Below are positions 42,279-51,113 of a stretch of 64,000 nucleotides of DNA, one piece after another; positions within the stretch are counted from its first letter, which is position 1; each line of letters opens with the position of its first letter. The position numbers and the translations under genes are program-made. The stretch is from Pseudoalteromonas holothuriae (GTDB lineage: Bacteria > Pseudomonadota > Gammaproteobacteria > Enterobacterales > Alteromonadaceae): positions 356,000-419,999 of the forward strand of contig NZ_CAMAPC010000003.1 in the NCBI RefSeq assembly GCF_945859825.1, in the 5' to 3' direction. Below the pieces are notes generated by a model. The model ran no database searches, had not been told where the DNA came from, and saw only the letters and a list, made by a program, of their open reading frames with translations.

Positions 42279-43784
42279 TCATGACTTATCGGCTTCATAA
42301 CAACCCGGTTGACGTGGACACGCGTTACCACGAGTACATATTACTCTTACGTCACCACTTAATGCTCGCTCGACCCAAGCAATATTTAAAATTCTAGCCA
42401 CACTCATTAACTGTTGTTTTATATTATGAGGTATAACACTCGCTCCGCCATGTTTTATGCATAACATTTGTAGCTCAGACACCACAGCATAAACATCAAC
42501 CCCTTGAGCAGCAATGGCAGGGTTTAAGTCTAACCCCGCACAAAGTACATGAGGATTCCCGGCTAAATCTTCTACTTGTATCGATTCACAGCAATAAAGT
42601 CTTGGCTTACCCTCAACCAACAAAATAGACAGCTGAGTGCTACTTTGCGTTGACGCCTGTGCAAACTTTCTAAACACCGCCCAGTGTTGACAGGGGTCTT
42701 GCACCGTTCGCATATTACCCCATGGCAACGGAATACCATTACCACGATATACGGCTTTTAGTTTACCTGGTTGATAAGCATCAAAATAATGCCAATGCGG
42801 GTAAGGCGATACCACCGTCATACGGCGCATGGCAACTGATGCTGAGATATCGAGCTTTTTATGTACACTCACTTCGTAACCGTGACTATCAAGTAGTTGC
42901 CTAAACGGTACTTTTGGACAAAGTAATGCCCCAGCAAAAAAACTTGCCTCGAAATCACGCCATGCATTAAGAATATCTTGTGCATTAGGTGTACTATGCG
43001 CAGGCTCTGTACTATCGCTATGCCCGCCAATGGTTAGCTTGCAGTGTAAGCCCTCTTGATTATGCAATACTGCATGACCAATATGTACGGCTAAGTCGTA
43101 CTTTAATCGACTTTGCCTACTCTTAAGCGCCTCATTTAAATACACCGTATTAGGAAGTTCAAAATAAGAAGTTGTCAGGCACTTGGTTACTTCTCCTTCA
43201 TCACCCAACTTATTATTACCAGAGTGATTAAACCAACGAATTTGCAAGCCATGTTGCGTTGCAATCGTCATTAAGTCGTTGCTATTTAAAAATAAATTTT
43301 TATTGCCAACTTCTTCGGCAGCACGCTCTAAATCAGGGAAGTGGTTTTGATGATGCTCTTGGTGGGCACGGATCAGCAAGTGCGCAAATTGACGACCACT
43401 GATCCCCGTTTGCGAAAGCATTTCTGGAATTGCAATTTGCAAAATATCATTTGAGAACAAAAAGTTGGGTTCAAGTGCCATACCTACAATTCCACCATGG
43501 TTTCCCTTGGTAGGCGTAATACTGGCAGCTTCTGGTTCATTATCTAAAAACCACGTCACAGGCTTTTGAAATACCGCTGACAAATTTTCTAACATGTCTT
43601 GGCTTGGTGTGCGCTTACCACGCTCAATCATAGATAAATAAGATACAGAAGGGGCCGTATGTGGGTCAACACGAATACAACGTGTTGACAAATCTTCTAA
43701 TGTTAAATGATTTCGCTTACGCAAGTTGCGTATTTTAGTACCTAAGAAGTGAGATTTTCGCATCAAACTTTGTTCTTTTTTCAT
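42279..43784 (-). CDS. XRE-family regulator of the short-chain fatty acyl / DUF3612 type
   Basis: A 501-residue transcription factor. Residues 12-75 form the helix-turn-helix (IRNLRKRNHLTLEDLSTRCI, SYLSMIERGKRTPSQDM). The middle resembles the ImmA/IrrE peptidase-like region but the metal motif is degenerate (VHIGHAVLH in place of HELGHxxLH). The C-terminal part includes a cysteine pattern CTRGNACPRQPGC. Relatives regulate propionate, glyoxylate or other short-chain acyl metabolism; no such enzyme is adjacent. Divergent from the hypothetical gene at 43954. Confidence 0.8.
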   Translation of the reverse strand: MKKEQSLMRKSHFLGTKIRNLRKRNHLTLEDLSTRCIRVDPHTAPSVSYLSMIERGKRTPSQDMLENLSAVFQKPVTWFLDNEPEAASITPTKGNHGGIVGMALEPNFLFSNDILQIAIPEMLSQTGISGRQFAHLLIRAHQEHHQNHFPDLERAAEEVGNKNLFLNSNDLMTIATQHGLQIRWFNHSGNNKLGDEGEVTKCLTTSYFELPNTVYLNEALKSRQSRLKYDLAVHIGHAVLHNQEGLHCKLTIGGHSDSTEPAHSTPNAQDILNAWRDFEASFFAGALLCPKVPFRQLLDSHGYEVSVHKKLDISASVAMRRMTVVSPYPHWHYFDAYQPGKLKAVYRGNGIPLPWGNMRTVQDPCQHWAVFRKFAQASTQSSTQLSILLVEGKPRLYCCESIQVEDLAGNPHVLCAGLDLNPAIAAQGVDVYAVVSELQMLCIKHGGASVIPHNIKQQLMSVARILNIAWVERALSGDVRVICTRGNACPRQPGCYEADKS

Positions 43785-43953
43785 TATTTTTATACCAACA
43801 AGGATGTCTGCCTATGTATAAAAATAACACAATTTGTAAAATTTACACTGTAAAATTCTTTTTGTGAAATTTTAGAGAAAAGTCACATACACTAAGTTTG
43901 AACACTCTCACATGGCATTTAAAACTAACGCGACTAAGAATGAGGCACTTTTT

Positions 43954-44436
43954 ATGACAGCTCTAACCTGTTCAAATTTTGACACGCAATCAACTCAATG
44001 CGAAAAGCTAGATATAGCAAAGCAATACCTAGATCAACACTGCCCACTTGATCATGGCTCTCACCTACAAGCCACGCATTATGTAGTTTACTACAATCAC
44101 GTAATGGCATTTTTTGCTGATGGCAGTCACTGTGGCTTAAAATACCCCAAACAATTTGTGGCATTATGCGGTCACCGTGATGATCCCAGTGCTATCTTGC
44201 TAAAAAAATCAGATGACTTACACATAGAAATCACATTTAACCGCTGTGGTGTATCGGGCAAGTTTGACCGTGCTAATATTGATGATATTCAAGTAGAAAC
44301 ACCACTGAGCGCTGTATCGTCTGACACAGAACTCAATAAGTTATGGATGAGTTTCCTATCAGGCGTACAGCACACCACATTTTGTAAGCAGTACACAGCT
44401 AAAAATGGTCATGATTATTGCCTTGGCAATGTTTAA
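43954..44436 (+). CDS. Hypothetical protein divergent from the XRE regulator
   Basis: A 160-residue soluble protein with seven or more cysteines and histidine-rich segments (LDQHCPLDHGSHLQATHY, VALCGHRDDPSAI). I recognise no family. ATG 43954 is chosen, with GAGG about nine bases upstream; ATG 43912 lacks a ribosome site. Its divergence from the acyl-type regulator suggests common control. Confidence 0.6.
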   Translation: MTALTCSNFDTQSTQCEKLDIAKQYLDQHCPLDHGSHLQATHYVVYYNHVMAFFADGSHCGLKYPKQFVALCGHRDDPSAILLKKSDDLHIEITFNRCGVSGKFDRANIDDIQVETPLSAVSSDTELNKLWMSFLSGVQHTTFCKQYTAKNGHDYCLGNV

Positions 44437-44501
44437 ACAACCTAGGTGCAAGGAGGGAGTGTCAGTTGATTGCTCCCAATATGCTACTTCATCATCTATA
44501 T

Positions 44502-44518
44502 TACCAATTGCATTAAAT
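44502..44518. repeat. Left-end fragment of the MITE-like element
   Basis: TACCAATTGCATTAAAT is identical to the left end at 19998-20014. Confidence 0.4.
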
Positions 44519-44522
44519 AAAG

Positions 44523-44939
44523 TTATAGCTTTAGTTCTTTGCTTAATATCACATCAAGCTTTGTTCTTTTGGTACACATAAAACACATTTTTTGGCTAAT
44601 ATGACGAAACGCCAATGACTCCTTTTCACTAAATCGAGACCATGCATCTAACTGCTTAATAGATGAATTAACTGCCGTACTAAAGAGCATACATTTGTCA
44701 GCTTTACACTTACTGCTATCAGCGCTGATATAGCTTAAAATATCAACCGAGGTGTGTTCGTTAGCAACAAGCTTTAAAAACAAATTAGAAAACGCAGCCT
44801 TATCTATATTCACATCCATTTCATATAGGCTCGCTATGTTTTCCATCTCGGTATGTAGGTTGTGTAAAAACACCTCCTGTTCATCACCAAGCTTTTCCCA
44901 GCCAGTACATAAATACTCGCCTAATTCCACCACTTTCAT
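44523..44939 (-). CDS. Hypothetical protein
   Basis: A 138-residue soluble, helical protein with several cysteines, including CKADKCML and a terminal KMCFMCTKR that could bind metal. No family recognised. ATG 44939 follows AGAGGGCGG; the longer frame to 45011 lacks a ribosome site. It stands alone. Confidence 0.6.
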   Translation of the reverse strand: MKVVELGEYLCTGWEKLGDEQEVFLHNLHTEMENIASLYEMDVNIDKAAFSNLFLKLVANEHTSVDILSYISADSSKCKADKCMLFSTAVNSSIKQLDAWSRFSEKESLAFRHISQKMCFMCTKRTKLDVILSKELKL

Positions 44940-45259
44940 AACCGCCCTCTTAACTACACTGATACAGTTGATCATTATGCAAATTGCATTATCAGCGTCC
45001 GTGCATATCACTCCTCAATTGTTAGTATAGACTAGCAATCAATAAACAAATTTGGTTAGGCTTGTGTAACGCCTAGGACATGTTCAAAAGAGGTCGTTAG
45101 TAATCAAATAAAACATCAAGGCAACCATTAAGTTCAGTGCCCGTCAGAGCCATAAGATTCAATGTGCGTTTTGATACAAGAATTTATGCCACTTCTGTTA
45201 CCGTATACTCTATATTTACAGTGTTAAACTGAACTTAGCCAACTTAAGGAACAAAGGAT
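44940..45259. other. Gene-free divergent region
   Basis: No supported gene. It must contain the promoters of the minus-strand hypothetical gene and the PhoD-like gene. A wide inverted repeat (AAGTTCAGT near 45130 and ACTGAACTT near 45226) is visible; significance unknown. Confidence 0.4.
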
Positions 45260-47125
45260 ATGAAAGTACTAAGCGGCCCTATACTTAGGCGAGTAGAGGC
45301 AACCACAGCATGTATTTGGCTCATAATCAATGGTACATTTGATAAAGAGCAACTAAGCACAAATACCAGTGTGCAGTTACAACCCATTAGCAATACGGCT
45401 ACCACTGAATACATCAAACTCACCGACCAGCTGCATGCCATACTCATCACATTACAAGCTCCCCAAGCTGGTTGGCCTGAAGGAGATTATGTACATTACG
45501 ACTTGCTATACCAGGGTGATAGCCTTATTCAAAAACAGTATTTTAATGGTCCGCTACCAACATACCCTGGCCATACACTTCCTTGCTTTCGCTACTTTTC
45601 TAAACACCAAAAAATATTGAATGCTTCTTGTCGCAAACCTCATGGTACAAAGCAAGATGCATTAGCAGCTTTTGATAAACGAGTCGAAAACCGCAACAAG
45701 CTCGACTCACTCCCAGACATTGCATTTTTTACTGGCGATCAAATTTATGCCGATGACGTTGACCCTCAAATTGCTAAATACATTTTTGAGCAATCACAAA
45801 TGCTTTTTAATAATGAGGCGTTGGCACCCGCAGTAGATAACAACACCTCTCATTGGAAACCTAGCTTAGACGAATTAGGCTGGCAAAATCGTCAACGACT
45901 GTTAAACAAGCAAGAAGGGTTTTATAGTCAAAGCGCAGATCATCATTTACTAGGCTTTAGAGAGTATATGTTGATGTATATGCTCGCATGGGGTGGCTTA
46001 TGCCATGACTTAGCCCCACCATCAAATGAACGACCTCGGCGTTTAAATGATATATGGAAAAGCTACGATAAAGCCCTATCTTTTGTTAAGCAAAGCTGGC
46101 GTGTCCGCCGCTTACTTGCTCATGTACCCAGTTATATGATGTTTGATGATCATGAAGTTACTGATGATTGGAATCTTACCAAAAAAATTACTGAGCAGCT
46201 AAGTCACCATGGTCACTTAGGACAACAAGTTGTAACTCATGCTTTAGCGGCTTTTACCATTTGCCAAGCATGGGGTAATTCACCAACCCAACATCAAACG
46301 CTTATCAATGACCTGCTTCCTACCTTAATAGGTAGCCTTAATAATTATGACGCACCTCTTTATCAAAATGTATTTATGCAACTCAATCAACATAACTTTA
46401 CTACTTTAATTCCCAGCAACCCACCCGCTTTACTCATCGACACCCGTACACAAAGGACGTTTAAAAATGAGAAAGGCTTATTTCCATTATTGGTTGATGA
46501 CCCTGCGTTAGCAACAATAAAAGCGCAACTTGCAACACTAGATAATAATACGAAGCAACTACTGGTCATTTCACCTGCGCCCGTTTTTGGCTTTTCTGAA
46601 CTGGAACAAAAGCAGCTTGGCGTTGTTAAAACATTTCGCCATGGCGGGTCTACATTTATGGATGGTGAATGTTGGATAAGCGACGAACAACAATTGGCTA
46701 AACTATGCGAAGCACTGATGAGTTTAAGTCACTTACAACAATGCTACATCCTCTCAGGTGACGTACACTATGGTTTTTGTCGTGTAAAGAAAATACCTCA
46801 TCCAGCCAATTCACATACTGTAAATTTTTGGCAATTAACCAGCAGCTCTATTTCAAACAAACCAACAGGCGCCATTGAAACAACATTAAAAATATTGCAC
46901 TCAGGAACAGTGCTTGGTTTATCAATCAACCCCTTTCATAAGAGAAATACCCAGTACCTCAAGCCAAAAAAGTGGCAAGGCAAGTTTTTATCTGGCAATT
47001 TGAATCTAGGGTTTTTAATGTTAGATGATGCAAACGGTCATAAATATACTATGGATGTACTCAAGCAAAAAGGACAATGGAAAAATTGGCAATATGATTT
47101 GAATGCACCTGATTTACTGCAATAG
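45260..47125 (+). CDS. PhoD-like metallophosphatase, cytoplasmic type
   Basis: A 621-residue protein of the PhoD (alkaline phosphatase D) family without a signal peptide. It has an N-terminal beta-sandwich of about 110 residues. The metallophosphatase motifs are FFTGDQIYADDV (about 155-166), MMFDDHEVTDDWN (about 293-305) and LSGDVHYGF near residue 500. Such enzymes hydrolyse phosphodiesters using iron and calcium or related metals; members lacking export signals have unknown substrates. AAGGA precedes the ATG. Confidence 0.87.
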   Translation: MKVLSGPILRRVEATTACIWLIINGTFDKEQLSTNTSVQLQPISNTATTEYIKLTDQLHAILITLQAPQAGWPEGDYVHYDLLYQGDSLIQKQYFNGPLPTYPGHTLPCFRYFSKHQKILNASCRKPHGTKQDALAAFDKRVENRNKLDSLPDIAFFTGDQIYADDVDPQIAKYIFEQSQMLFNNEALAPAVDNNTSHWKPSLDELGWQNRQRLLNKQEGFYSQSADHHLLGFREYMLMYMLAWGGLCHDLAPPSNERPRRLNDIWKSYDKALSFVKQSWRVRRLLAHVPSYMMFDDHEVTDDWNLTKKITEQLSHHGHLGQQVVTHALAAFTICQAWGNSPTQHQTLINDLLPTLIGSLNNYDAPLYQNVFMQLNQHNFTTLIPSNPPALLIDTRTQRTFKNEKGLFPLLVDDPALATIKAQLATLDNNTKQLLVISPAPVFGFSELEQKQLGVVKTFRHGGSTFMDGECWISDEQQLAKLCEALMSLSHLQQCYILSGDVHYGFCRVKKIPHPANSHTVNFWQLTSSSISNKPTGAIETTLKILHSGTVLGLSINPFHKRNTQYLKPKKWQGKFLSGNLNLGFLMLDDANGHKYTMDVLKQKGQWKNWQYDLNAPDLLQ

Positions 47126-47421
47126 TCGTTGCATCAATTTTTGTTTATAAGCCCGGGCGTTAACTTAGAGGTTGTACAGCTGTTCGGTTATGAGCAGCTA
47201 CTTTAATGACCTAACAGGGCTCTTACTGACCAGCATTGCGTTCTACACGCTTTTATCTGTTGAATTTGGATAGTTTATGTAAAGTAAAGTAGACGCATTA
47301 CTTTATCTAACACACTAAACGTCTTTGTTGTTCTGTTCGTTGGTTGTTATTCTTGCTCAAACTGCCAGTCATTGAATAATAAATTCAAACTATTTTGACT
47401 TTTTAGATATCGAGAAACAAC
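47126..47421. promoter_or_regulatory. Region upstream of the kynurenine genes
   Basis: About 296 bp with no gene. The kynA promoter presumably lies here; I found no convincing operator. Confidence 0.35.
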
Positions 47422-48285
47422 ATGAGCTGCCCATACCAATCTGACAACAAATCTAGTAATTACCGTGCTATGGAAAAAGACATTCATACCGACTTTAAAG
47501 ACGATATGTCTTATGGTGATTACTTAAACTTAGAACCAATACTAAACGCACAACACCCATTATCTGATCAACACGATGAAATGCTATTTATTGTCATCCA
47601 CCAAGCCAGTGAGTTATGGTTAAAATTGGCAGGCCATGAGCTAAACGAAGCCATCGAAAATATCAAAAGCGGCGACTTTGGCCATGCTTTTAAAGTGATT
47701 TCCCGTGTTAAGCAAATTTTGAGTCAGCTCACCCAATCTTGGGGGATACTTTCGACTCTCACCCCCGTTGATTATTTAAAATTTCGTGATGCACTGGGGC
47801 ACTCTTCAGGCTTTCAATCCTATGGCTATAGAAAAATAGAATTTTTACTTGGCAATAAAAATACTGAGTTACTCAAAGTGCACGAAAGTAACAGCGCAGT
47901 GCATGCAGAGCTGAGTGATATTTTGCACCAACCAAGCCTCTATGAAGAAGCGCTCAAAGCGCTTAAAGACCAGGGTTTACCAATTGATGACTGCGTACTA
48001 AATCGTGATTTTAGTCAGCCTTATGAAGCGAATCAAAGTGTGCTTGAAGCTTGGTTAACCGTGTACAAGCATTCTGACAAATACTTTCACTTATATGAGC
48101 TGGCCGAAAAGCTCGTTGATATAGAGGATAGCTTTCAACAATGGCGTTTTAAGCATATGTACACCGTGCAACGTATAATCGGTAATAAAGTAGGAACTGG
48201 CGGTTCATCTGGTGTTGGATTCTTGAAAAAAGCATTAGATATTAGTTTTTTCCCTGAGTTATTTGAACTGCGTACACACCTTTAA
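47422..48285 (+). CDS. kynA: Tryptophan 2,3-dioxygenase
   Basis: A 287-residue cytosolic haem enzyme that opens the indole ring of tryptophan to N-formylkynurenine. Motifs are IHQASELWLKLAGHEL (distal His), SGFQSYGYRKIEFLLGNK (substrate-binding Arg), and FKHMYTVQRIIGNKVGTGGS (haem-ligand His and GTGGSSG loop). Length and order fit the bacterial family. It is followed after 19 bp by the PLP enzyme that should act later in the pathway; no formamidase gene is visible nearby. Confidence 0.96.
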   Translation: MSCPYQSDNKSSNYRAMEKDIHTDFKDDMSYGDYLNLEPILNAQHPLSDQHDEMLFIVIHQASELWLKLAGHELNEAIENIKSGDFGHAFKVISRVKQILSQLTQSWGILSTLTPVDYLKFRDALGHSSGFQSYGYRKIEFLLGNKNTELLKVHESNSAVHAELSDILHQPSLYEEALKALKDQGLPIDDCVLNRDFSQPYEANQSVLEAWLTVYKHSDKYFHLYELAEKLVDIEDSFQQWRFKHMYTVQRIIGNKVGTGGSSGVGFLKKALDISFFPELFELRTHL

Positions 48286-48304
48286 TTAAACTGAGGCACA
48301 AATT

Positions 48305-49486
48305 ATGACAACCGACTTAGCTTTAGCGCTACAGCCACATTACAGTGACTTTAAAGTGCAAGAGCGTATTTTGCTTTCGGGCCACTCACATCAAGCATGG
48401 CCTAATGCAGCTAAAGCAGGGTTACTTGAATGCTACCATGATGCTTCAATGCACGTAGATGACAAGTGGGATAAAGCATTTATAAAAGCACAACGAGTTA
48501 AAGACTTTTACGCAAAATTGCTCGGTGAGACAGATGCGCAAATTACCCTTGGCGCATCAACCCATGAGCTAATCTTACGTTTTTTATCCGACTTATCCTG
48601 CTTTAAAAAGCCACCTAAGCGGGCAATCAAAATTGTCACCACCGATGGTGAGTTTCATTCCATGCGCAGACAACTAAACCGCTTTAAGCAGCTTAATATG
48701 CAAATTGAAGTTGTACCTGTCGCACCCAGTAACACATTAGCTCAGCGTTTAACCGACAAAATAGATGCACATACCGATGCAGTTATGATCTCTGCGGTAT
48801 TTTATGGCACCAGCGAAATTTTTCGTGATGTAGGACAAGTAGCGCAGTATGCACACAGCTTAAGTGTCCCTTGTTTAGTCGACACCTACCATGCGCTTAA
48901 TGTGGTACCATTTAACCTCTACAGTTGGCAGCTTGAACATGCCTTTGTTGTCTCTGGCGGTTACAAATACTGCCAAGCTGGCGAAGGTAACTGTATGATG
49001 CGTATTCCTCAAGGTTATAACGGCAGTCCAATTATAACCGGTTGGTATGCAGAATTTAGCGTATTAGACCAAGCGCCGGGGCAAGTGAATTATGGCCCGG
49101 GATTTAATGCTTTTGAAGGGTCAACTTACGACCCATCTAGTCACTATCGCGGCGCAGCCGTTTTTGACTTTTTTGAGCAACAACAGCTTGATGTTGACTC
49201 TCTCAGGGCAATTAGCCAGCAGCAAATTGCGCAATTACGCCATGGTATTACATCTTCACCAAAGCTTGCGCAAAGTTTTGAGTTTGCCAAACATGAGCTT
49301 GAGCATAATGGTGGATTTCTCGCCCTGAGTACCCAACAAGCCAGCCAATGGGTATCTAAACTGCATGAACGTGGTGTGCAATCAGATAGCCGAGGCACCC
49401 AATTACGCCTTGGCCCTGCGCCCTATGTAAGCGAATATCAACTCAACCAAGCGTTAAATATTATGGAAGATATCGCCACAAAATAG
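48305..49486 (+). CDS. Class V aminotransferase-fold PLP enzyme, probable kynureninase
   Basis: A 393-residue PLP enzyme. The cofactor-binding Asp is in LVDTYHALNVVPF and the Schiff-base Lys probably in VSGGYKYCQAGEGNC (about residue 220). A C-terminal Arg-containing strand follows (GTQLRLGPAPYVSEY). It is encoded just after kynA, so a kynureninase role (kynurenine or 3-hydroxykynurenine to anthranilate and alanine) is likely. It differs from classical kynureninases around the Lys motif, so it may belong to a distinct subfamily. A 13-bp hairpin ends the operon. Confidence 0.8.
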   Translation: MTTDLALALQPHYSDFKVQERILLSGHSHQAWPNAAKAGLLECYHDASMHVDDKWDKAFIKAQRVKDFYAKLLGETDAQITLGASTHELILRFLSDLSCFKKPPKRAIKIVTTDGEFHSMRRQLNRFKQLNMQIEVVPVAPSNTLAQRLTDKIDAHTDAVMISAVFYGTSEIFRDVGQVAQYAHSLSVPCLVDTYHALNVVPFNLYSWQLEHAFVVSGGYKYCQAGEGNCMMRIPQGYNGSPIITGWYAEFSVLDQAPGQVNYGPGFNAFEGSTYDPSSHYRGAAVFDFFEQQQLDVDSLRAISQQQIAQLRHGITSSPKLAQSFEFAKHELEHNGGFLALSTQQASQWVSKLHERGVQSDSRGTQLRLGPAPYVSEYQLNQALNIMEDIATK

Positions 49487-49496
49487 CTTTGTATTA

Positions 49497-49530
49497 CAGT
49501 AGCACCTTACTCACATATAAGGTGCTACTG
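49497..49530. terminator. Terminator between kynurenine operon and M20 peptidase
   Basis: CAGTAGCACCTTA pairs perfectly with TAAGGTGCTACTG around CTCACATA, between two converging genes. Confidence 0.65.
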
Positions 49531-49537
49531 ATGATTA

Positions 49538-51028
49538 CTACATATTACCCAGCTCTATCATCATCGCGGTATACATTCTTAAATTAAGCTTTAACTGCTC
49601 AACGGTAATAAACTCATGTTCAGAATGACCTGTGTAGCGCTTACCGGGCATTGAAGGGCCAAAGCTGACTGCATTATCAAATAATTTAGCATTGGTGCCA
49701 CCGCCAATAGAAACAAACCCGGCATCGTTATCTTGGGTATAGTGCTTAAATATATCTAACAGTTTTTGCGCATGTGGGGCGCTGTCAAGTAACATTGGCT
49801 CACCGAGCATTACCTCAAGTGCATCCAGCGCCACTTCATGCGTTTGTTGCCAAGTCGCTACCGCTTGGCGAATTTGTGATTCAAGTTCTGTTGCGTTTTT
49901 ACCCACGGGTCTACGTAAATTAACCGACAAAGTAATTGCGTCACCTTGGCGTGTGAGTAGTGTTGGTGAAACCGTCATTGGCCCCATAAAGTCATGGCTA
50001 TATGCAATTTTACCAAACTGTTTGCCATATAAGCCTGTACCAATTAGTTCACGAATAAACATAACCGCTTGACCATCCGCATTTGGCTCCAAGTCAACAC
50101 GGTTAAACAACGATGCCAAGTAAGCGATTGCGTTAACACCCGCTTCAGGCTCTGAAGAGTGTGCAGATACACCCGCAACAGCAATTTTTAACCCTGATGG
50201 TTGTTTAATAAACTGCGTTTTAATTTGTTTGAATGCCTGTGCCTTAGTTTTAATTTGTGCAATTAATTCAGCCGACGCATTATGTAATACTAAACTTGCA
50301 TCTTCTGGGATCTGGCTTTTAAATGCCCCGCCCTGCAAATCACTCACATACACACCTTGTTGTGATGATATGCCTTTAAAAACCGGCTCAACTAAACTCC
50401 AGCCTTTTTCAGCGACTACCACAGGATAACTTGCATCAATGGTAATAGCATATTTTGGTTGTTCATAAGTTTTCATAAACGCTTTTAATGGCGCCCAGTC
50501 AGATTCTTCTGCAAGATAAATCATCAACTCAATACGGTTATCCAGTTTTATGCCCTGATCTTTGATGGCCTTCATAGCATAAAGCGCCGTTGCAATTGGG
50601 CCTTTATCATCTTCAGTGCCCCGTGCTATCAATTTACCCGGCTGCGACGTGCTGTCTAACAAAAATGGGCTTTGCTGCCATTTACTTGGGTCTGCTGGTT
50701 GCACATCGCCATGGGTAACCACGGTGACTTTTTGCCTTTGTTGACCTAAGCCGATTAATACCGTGTGACCAAAGTCTTGATAATCTAAACCAAGTTCTGC
50801 AGCTTTGATTTTTAGGAGTTGTTTAAAGCCAATGAAGTCAGGGTTGTTAGGTGTTTCAAGCCCTTTTTTATTAACCGTTGGAAACGATACCATATTGGCA
50901 AGGGTATGAATTTGCGCTTGCTGGTAGTGCTGCACGGCATATTCTGCGGTTTTATTACTGATATCAGAAATATGAGCTTGTACACTGCTGGCAAGCACCA
51001 ATGCTGCCAAAGAGACAAAACGAGTCAT
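49538..51028 (-). CDS. Secreted M20-family metallopeptidase (dipeptidase)
   Basis: A 496-residue exported peptidase; signal peptide about 1-18 (ending VQA). Zinc-site motifs are VVTHGDVQPAD (His and catalytic Asp), IARGTEDDKGP (bridging Asp), and YLAEESDWA (Glu pair). A dimerisation domain carries GVSAHSSEPEAGVNAI, and a last His lies in GHSEHEFI near the C-terminus. It probably cleaves dipeptides or short peptides in the periplasm. The ATG follows GAAAGGAA. Next to another secreted peptidase gene on the same strand. Confidence 0.9.
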   Translation of the reverse strand: MTRFVSLAALVLASSVQAHISDISNKTAEYAVQHYQQAQIHTLANMVSFPTVNKKGLETPNNPDFIGFKQLLKIKAAELGLDYQDFGHTVLIGLGQQRQKVTVVTHGDVQPADPSKWQQSPFLLDSTSQPGKLIARGTEDDKGPIATALYAMKAIKDQGIKLDNRIELMIYLAEESDWAPLKAFMKTYEQPKYAITIDASYPVVVAEKGWSLVEPVFKGISSQQGVYVSDLQGGAFKSQIPEDASLVLHNASAELIAQIKTKAQAFKQIKTQFIKQPSGLKIAVAGVSAHSSEPEAGVNAIAYLASLFNRVDLEPNADGQAVMFIRELIGTGLYGKQFGKIAYSHDFMGPMTVSPTLLTRQGDAITLSVNLRRPVGKNATELESQIRQAVATWQQTHEVALDALEVMLGEPMLLDSAPHAQKLLDIFKHYTQDNDAGFVSIGGGTNAKLFDNAVSFGPSMPGKRYTGHSEHEFITVEQLKLNLRMYTAMMIELGNM

Positions 51029-51071
51029 GAAAGTTCCTTTCTATTTCACTTTAGGTTATATAAACAACAAA

Positions 51072-51085
51072 GGGGCTTGCGCCCC
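51072..51085 (-). terminator. Terminator of the DUF885 gene
   Basis: On the minus strand GGGGC-GCAA-GCCCC followed by TTTGTTGTTT, 29 bp after the stop. The loop is a stable GNRA tetraloop. Confidence 0.65.
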
Positions 51086-51113
51086 AAAGTAATTAGTCTA
51101 TTTTTTCAATGTA

